From positions 1 through 36,275 of the forward strand of contig JACVGW010000016.1 of assembly GCA_018992565.1 (NCBI GenBank): a stretch of DNA of 36,275 nucleotides, given 5' to 3'. Positions 31,989-36,275 of this stretch are shown piece by piece. The DNA comes from Theionarchaea archaeon (GTDB taxonomy: Archaea; Methanobacteriota_B; Thermococci; Methanofastidiosales; SZ-28-30). The position numbers and the translations under genes were made by a program. The number at the start of each line of letters is the position of its first letter. Position 1 is the stretch's first letter. Below the pieces are notes generated by a model. It ran no database searches. It saw only the letters and a list, made by a program, of their open reading frames with translations, and was not told the origin of the DNA.

Positions 31989-33226
31989 TGTGACACCTCC
32001 GCAGGATGTGGATTCCCCATTTCGCAGGAGCAGCACTCCTCGATTTCTGCGGGGTACTCCCCGGTCATGCACCCTGTACATACGGGCATTCCTATGAGTT
32101 CTGTAAGCTGTTCAACCTTTAGATAACTGAAAGAATCAGCTCCAATAATCCTGGAGATTTCCTCCTCTGTATTGTCCACAGCTATCAACTCATCTCTGGT
32201 AGGTACTTCCACCCCATAGGGACAGGGAGCTATCAACTTGGGAGAAGCAATTCTCACGTGTACTTCTTTAGCTCCTCGCCTGCGTAAGAGCGACACCGTA
32301 TTCCGCATGGTAGTTCCCCTGACCACAGAGTCATCAATGAGCACCACCCGTTTCCCGGCCACTGCCGTTCGCACGGGATTCAACTTCAGCTGGACACCAA
32401 TCATACGTTCCAGCTGGGTGGGTTTAATAGCTGTCCGGGTGGGTCTTCCAGTACGGACAAATCCAAGGTCCACCGGGATCCCATTCTTGTTTGCGTATGC
32501 CATGGCAAAGGGGATGGCGGTCTCAGGAACCCCAATGACTGCATCAGCATCATGAGGCTCCAGTGTTTCTCCGATGAGCTTCCTCACTGTGTGCACAGAC
32601 TTTCCAAAAACCTGGGAATCCGGCCTAGAAAAATACACGAATTCAAAAGCACATACAGCTTTCTGTTTTGCTTTGTTTTCCAGAGAGTCAATGTAGAACT
32701 GGTCCACCACCACCACTTCGCCAGGTTTTATATCTCTGGAGTATTCAGCCCCAATAACGTCCAAGGCTGAACTTTCTGAAGAAATAACTGCCATATCAAA
32801 GCCAATACCTCCAATGCATAGAGGTCTTATACCGTAAGGGTCGCGGGCAGCATACATCACGTTATCCTTGAGTAGTAATAAGGCGTAGGCGCCTTCCAGA
32901 TCAGCAAGACAGTCTTCAACCTTTTTTCCACTCTTTATCTGGTTTGCAAGCCGTGATACATCAATACTGCCGTCATATACAATGGTAATTCCATCATCAA
33001 AGTAGTAGCCCTCGTTGCGAGTAAATGCTCCCGCTATCCCGCAATACCCGCGGAGAGGAGAAAGATCCAGGTTATCTGCTGTCCCTCCGGTCACAGCGTG
33101 CGTATCTCCAACAGCCAGTGCGGACACTTCTTCTCCCCTGGTCTGAATCGCTACCAACCCGTAATAGAGGAATCGAGAAACATTCCATATCTCTTCAAAC
33201 GCATACATTCCTAATACTCCTGCCAT
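31985..33226 (-). CDS. PurF paralogue without glutaminase nucleophile
   Basis: 413 residues from the ATG at 33226 (GGGAGGG ribosome site 6 nt before). PurF needs a Cys right after Met; here residue 2 is Ala ('MAGVLGMYAF'). Other glutaminase residues are also lost: 'QTRGEE' for HRGQDS, 'GYCGIAG' for GHVRYPT and 'YDGSIDV' for HNGNIVN. The phosphoribosyltransferase half is intact, with the PRPP loop 'VVLIDDSVVRGTT' at 294-306. The [4Fe-4S] cysteines of class PurF are kept ('CAFEFVYFSRPDS', 'PCPYGV', 'VCTGC'). It probably uses ammonia, pairs with the active PurF, or regulates it. Overlaps purF and purD. Similar paralogue pairs may occur in other methanogens. Confidence 0.9.
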   Translation of the reverse strand: MAGVLGMYAFEEIWNVSRFLYYGLVAIQTRGEEVSALAVGDTHAVTGGTADNLDLSPLRGYCGIAGAFTRNEGYYFDDGITIVYDGSIDVSRLANQIKSGKKVEDCLADLEGAYALLLLKDNVMYAARDPYGIRPLCIGGIGFDMAVISSESSALDVIGAEYSRDIKPGEVVVVDQFYIDSLENKAKQKAVCAFEFVYFSRPDSQVFGKSVHTVRKLIGETLEPHDADAVIGVPETAIPFAMAYANKNGIPVDLGFVRTGRPTRTAIKPTQLERMIGVQLKLNPVRTAVAGKRVVLIDDSVVRGTTMRNTVSLLRRRGAKEVHVRIASPKLIAPCPYGVEVPTRDELIAVDNTEEEISRIIGADSFSYLKVEQLTELIGMPVCTGCMTGEYPAEIEECCSCEMGNPHPAEVSQ

Positions 33227-34578
33227 ATACATCCCTCCCGTTCTTTTTCTCTCAATGTCTCAAATTGAGCAGTACAGCACTCCACAGGATAATCCCCATC
33301 CAGGCAGGCCATGCACAGATCATCCAGTCCAATTGCTTTTCGGAGACCACCCAGCGTCTGGTACGTAACAGAATCCGCTCCTATTGAATCAATTTCACCT
33401 CTTGATGCAATTAATTCCCTTTTAGAGGGAAAATCTATACCGTAGAAACAAGGATATAATATCTTTGGGCATGAACTGAATAAATGGACTTCCTTAGCCC
33501 CTGCTTTCCGAATCAGTGACACAATCTTGCGAGAAGTTGTTCCTCTCACAATAGAATCATCAATTAACGCGACCTTCTTATCCTTTACCTCGGACTTGAT
33601 GACATTGAGCTTGCTGACAGCACGTTCTCGTTTCTGCTGCGTGCCCATGATGAAGCTTCTCCCTGCATACCTGTTCTTTATCAACCCTTCCCGATAGGGA
33701 ATACCGTGTTGTTCGGCAAATCCGAGAGCTGCAGGGCGGGCAGTATCGGGAACAGGAATAGCTACATCTACATCGTGCTGGAGGTTCAGATTCTTCCCCA
33801 GCTGCAGCCGTGCCTGGTACACGCTGCTCCCTTCAATAACTGAGTCGGCCCGTGAGAAGTACACCCACTCAAACATGCAATGCGCATGGTGCTCTCTCTT
33901 TAGCTGGGTCCGCATGAGGTCAGACCCGTCCACCACAATCATTTCACCGGGCAAAACGTCATTGACAGGAATGCCCCACTTGTCCAGGGCCACAGACTCT
34001 GACGCTGCCATAAACCCTCCGTTCTCACCAAATACCAGAGGTCTAATTCCCAGGGGATCTCTGAACACCACGATTTTTCCCTGGCTGTCAGCAACAATAG
34101 AAACAGCAGAGTAGCTGCCAAGTGTCCTGTTCATTACGTTTTCTATTGCCTGATCCAGCTCATTGTCAATAAGCTCTTCAGCCATTACATTCAGCAGCAA
34201 TTCACCGTCACAGTTGGACTGCAGCCTCCTTTTCTTCTCCATGAGTTCTTCACGCAGTTCACAGTAGTTGACTATATTGCCATTGTGGCACAGCCCGATG
34301 CCATAGGGATAATTGACATAGAAGGGCTGGGCATCTCTGACAGGATCAGTTCCTATGGTGGGATATCGCACATGACCAATGGCCAGCCTGTTCTTCTGGA
34401 CATTCCAGTTTGAAAATACCTCAGATACCAATCCAGTTCCCTTCTTCAAAGTTATTGTGTCATTGTAACAGAGAATACCACAAGAATCCTGTCCCCGGTG
34501 CTGAATACTCATGAGGCTCTCCAGCGCTAGCTGGGAAGCATTATCCTTTTGTCCTGCAATACTGACAATCCCGCACAT
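33211..34578 (-). CDS. purF: PurF: amidophosphoribosyltransferase
   Basis: 455 residues. PurF makes phosphoribosylamine from PRPP and glutamine, the first committed purine step. N-terminal nucleophile glutaminase: Cys2 in 'MCGIVSIAG', 'QHRGQDSCGI', 'GHVRYPTIG', 'CHNGNIVNY' and 'DGELLL'. Phosphoribosyltransferase: 'VALIDDSIVRGTT'. The oxygen-sensitive [4Fe-4S] ligands are present in 'CMFEWVYFSRADS', 'PCFYGID' and 'LCMACLDGDYP'. Starts 1 nt after purQ and overlaps purF2 by 16 nt. Confidence 0.96.
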   Translation of the reverse strand: MCGIVSIAGQKDNASQLALESLMSIQHRGQDSCGILCYNDTITLKKGTGLVSEVFSNWNVQKNRLAIGHVRYPTIGTDPVRDAQPFYVNYPYGIGLCHNGNIVNYCELREELMEKKRRLQSNCDGELLLNVMAEELIDNELDQAIENVMNRTLGSYSAVSIVADSQGKIVVFRDPLGIRPLVFGENGGFMAASESVALDKWGIPVNDVLPGEMIVVDGSDLMRTQLKREHHAHCMFEWVYFSRADSVIEGSSVYQARLQLGKNLNLQHDVDVAIPVPDTARPAALGFAEQHGIPYREGLIKNRYAGRSFIMGTQQKRERAVSKLNVIKSEVKDKKVALIDDSIVRGTTSRKIVSLIRKAGAKEVHLFSSCPKILYPCFYGIDFPSKRELIASRGEIDSIGADSVTYQTLGGLRKAIGLDDLCMACLDGDYPVECCTAQFETLREKEREGCIWQEY

Positions 34579-35343
34579 CTAAAGCCTCCTGGCATACTCT
34601 ATAATAGATTCAAAGACCAGTCGACCATGACCACCTGGTTCATGATCATGTCTGGTCCACTCCTGATTCTGGAACCTGTGAAATGCCCGTTCGGGATGGG
34701 GCATCATACCAAACACATTTCCCTGCTCGTTTGAAACGCCTGCAATATTGTATTGCGACCCGTTGGGGTTCCACGGGTATCCCGCGTAATGCCCTTGGGA
34801 ATTTACATACCGGAAGATCACCTGTCCATTCTCCATCAGTTCTTCAGTATGTGGTGATACAAACTTGCCCTCTGCATGTGCTGATGGTATCTCATAGATT
34901 GAACCGGTACCCATTTTCCGGGTGAATGCACAGTGATTCTCCAGTCTGAGGAGTGTCGGCCTGCACTCAAACCGTGCAGAATCATTGGTGGAAAGGCATG
35001 CCTCGGGGTGATCTGAAAGACGAGGCAAGAATCCCAGCTCCACCAAGACTTGAAATCCATTGCAAATTCCTCCCACGGGATACCCGTGTTCGACATATCT
35101 CTTCAATGCAGAAAAGAGCCTGCTCTTCATCCGAGCAGCAAAAATGGCTCCAGCCCGCACGTAATCGCCACTGGAAAACCCTCCTGGAATCATCAAACAT
35201 TGATAGGTGAAGAGGGTTTCCGGAGTTAACTCCTTTAAATGGACCATTTCAGGGTGGGCACCAAGTTCCAGAAAGGCGTCATAGGTTTCCTGTTCACAAT
35301 TGGTGCCTTCAATTCGCAGAATACATACTCGAATGGGACTCAT
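34579..35343 (-). CDS. purQ: PurQ: FGAM synthase glutaminase subunit
   Basis: 254 residues from ATG at 35343, ATGA overlap with purL. PurQ supplies ammonia from glutamine to PurL. Class I glutaminase nucleophile Cys94 in 'GGICNGFQVLVELG', the oxyanion segment 'IPGGFSSGDYVRAGA', and the His/Glu pair in 'GMMPHPERAFH'. A separate PurQ implies the small-PurL, multisubunit enzyme, which usually also has PurS (not in this window). Confidence 0.95.
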   Translation of the reverse strand: MSPIRVCILRIEGTNCEQETYDAFLELGAHPEMVHLKELTPETLFTYQCLMIPGGFSSGDYVRAGAIFAARMKSRLFSALKRYVEHGYPVGGICNGFQVLVELGFLPRLSDHPEACLSTNDSARFECRPTLLRLENHCAFTRKMGTGSIYEIPSAHAEGKFVSPHTEELMENGQVIFRYVNSQGHYAGYPWNPNGSQYNIAGVSNEQGNVFGMMPHPERAFHRFQNQEWTRHDHEPGGHGRLVFESIIEYARRL

Positions 35344-36275
35344 CCCATCATCCTCCATAAAGTATTCTCCCAGGCAGTCCGAACCTGGTCCAGAGAAAGG
35401 GTGATAACAGGGCTAATAGTGAAAGATTCATCAGTAACAACGCCTAGTTTATGGGCATCATCCCCCACAATCTGTTCAAACTCTTTCTCTTTTCCTTCAT
35501 AAATCTCCACTACCCATCGGGACGGTGACTCACTGAAGAGGGCAGGTTCCAGGTTCGTGTCATCAAGTGTTACGGTAACGCCAAGAGCTCCCCCCAGAGC
35601 CATCTCAGAAAGGCAGACACCCAGTCCTCCGTGGGATATATCATGGCAACTGGCAACAATGCCTCGTTCCATTGCAGTGAGCAGAGCTGATACTCTCTTC
35701 TTCAATACATCAGGAAACGTCCGGGGCACCTGGTTCCCGGCAACATGTCTCACCTGGTAGTACTCAGAGCCTCCCATCTCTCCTGCTGCACTACCCACCT
35801 GGTACAGACTGCTGCCCGGGGCCTTCAGGTCTGCAGTAACAGCATGACGGACATCTTCAATAATCCCTACTCCCAGAATGGTTGGAGTGGGCGGAATGGC
35901 TCCAGAATGGCTCTCATTGTAGAAGCTTACATTCCCTGAAACAAAGGAAATATTCATGACACTGGCAATTGCATACAATCCACGTGCAACCTGGAAGAAG
36001 TCGCCCAGACGTTCTGGTTTCTCTGGGTTACCGAAATTGAGACAATCGGCCAGAGAGTGGGGTACAGCTCCCACTGAAACCAGGTTTCTGCAGATTTCAT
36101 CTACCGCAGCTGCTGCTCCCCAGTAGGGGTCCAGTTCTACCCACCGCGGGTTAACATCTGCAGTAATGGCGAGCCCCTGATTTGAACCTCTCAAGGGTTT
36201 AATGACAGCAGCATCCCCGTGAGTGTAGTACCCAATCTTTCCATTCAGGGGTTTGATAACAGTCGAACCTCTCAC
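35340..36275 (-). CDS. purL: PurL: FGAM synthase large subunit, C-terminal part only
   Basis: 311 codons to the right edge; the gene continues beyond the window. PurL converts FGAR to FGAM with ATP. Seen: 'KPLRGSNQGLAITADVNPRWVELDPYWGAAAAVDEICRNLVSVGAVPHSLADCLNFGNPEKPE', shown here by its parts, then 'GNVSFYNE', 'PPTPTILGVGII' and 'ASCHDISHGGLGVCLSEMALGG'. The N-terminal nucleotide domain is missing, cut by the edge. First visible gene of the operon; its promoter lies outside. Confidence 0.95.
   Translation of the reverse strand: MRGSTVIKPLNGKIGYYTHGDAAVIKPLRGSNQGLAITADVNPRWVELDPYWGAAAAVDEICRNLVSVGAVPHSLADCLNFGNPEKPERLGDFFQVARGLYAIASVMNISFVSGNVSFYNESHSGAIPPTPTILGVGIIEDVRHAVTADLKAPGSSLYQVGSAAGEMGGSEYYQVRHVAGNQVPRTFPDVLKKRVSALLTAMERGIVASCHDISHGGLGVCLSEMALGGALGVTVTLDDTNLEPALFSESPSRWVVEIYEGKEKEFEQIVGDDAHKLGVVTDESFTISPVITLSLDQVRTAWENTLWRMMG

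Noticed and set aside
31985-33226. calling the second PurF a pseudogene
   Set aside because: The frame is open, the transferase motif and Fe-S cysteines are intact, and it overlaps expressed neighbours.
1-36275. tRNA, rRNA or CRISPR arrays
   Set aside because: Reading for T-loop-like sequences, rRNA blocks and regularly spaced repeats gave nothing; a tRNA or covariance search was not possible here.

Overview
The window is archaeal and comes from a euryarchaeote with C1/methanogenic-type metabolism: a methanogen, an anaerobic methane or alkane oxidiser, or an Archaeoglobus-like relative. The evidence is a formylmethanofuran dehydrogenase operon (fwdD-B-A-ftr-fwdC), cofD for coenzyme F420, an HdrA-MvhD fusion with HdrB and HdrC, and archaeal information genes (rpoK, archaeal-type aspS, prefoldin beta, Elp3). 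Promoters have TATA boxes, and several genes start 25-28 nt after them, as expected for leaderless mRNAs. There is no mcr gene in the window, so I cannot choose between methane producer and methane/alkane oxidiser. I see no rRNA, tRNA, CRISPR array or insertion sequence.

Layout. 1-3.9 kb: a small exported protein (minus), then DUF531, OsmC, Elp3, a small orphan protein and a NUDIX hydrolase (plus). 4.1-10 kb: a heterodisulfide-reductase-type operon encoding HdrA fused to an MvhD domain, a 644-residue protein with two tandem HdrD-like modules, HdrC and HdrB. 10.2-12.3 kb: two tandem winged-helix-like regulators that share a 365-bp identical core; the first appears to start at a CTG codon lying in a hairpin. 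12.6-16.3 kb: a Cys-containing small protein, rpoK, aspS, cofD and a dihydrouridine-synthase-like TIM barrel. 16.3-21.8 kb: a divergent DUF6884-like gene and the fwd/ftr operon. 21.9-23.3 kb: prefoldin beta and a DHH phosphoesterase. 23.3-27.8 kb: an M29-like peptidase (minus), an MFS transporter (plus), an exported Thr-Cys-rich protein that appears to start at ACG (minus) and a Vms1/aRF1-like protein (minus). 27.9-36.3 kb: a tight minus-strand purine operon purL(partial)-purQ-purF-purF2-purD-purT-purE-purM.

How they work together. The fwd/ftr block carries the first two C1 steps, CO2 to formyl-methanofuran and transfer to tetrahydromethanopterin, or the reverse. The Hdr block handles electron bifurcation or confurcation with thiol or disulfide carriers and links to the same ferredoxin pool. 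cofD makes the F420 used by the downstream C1 enzymes. The pur block builds most of the IMP pathway.

The most unusual points are the gene-conversion-like core of the regulator pair, two probable non-AUG starts (CTG, ACG) placed exactly where a conserved Shine-Dalgarno spacing predicts, the doubled HdrD-like subunit, a PurF paralogue that has lost its glutaminase nucleophile but keeps its PRPP loop and Fe-S cysteines, and the 17-Cys exported protein.
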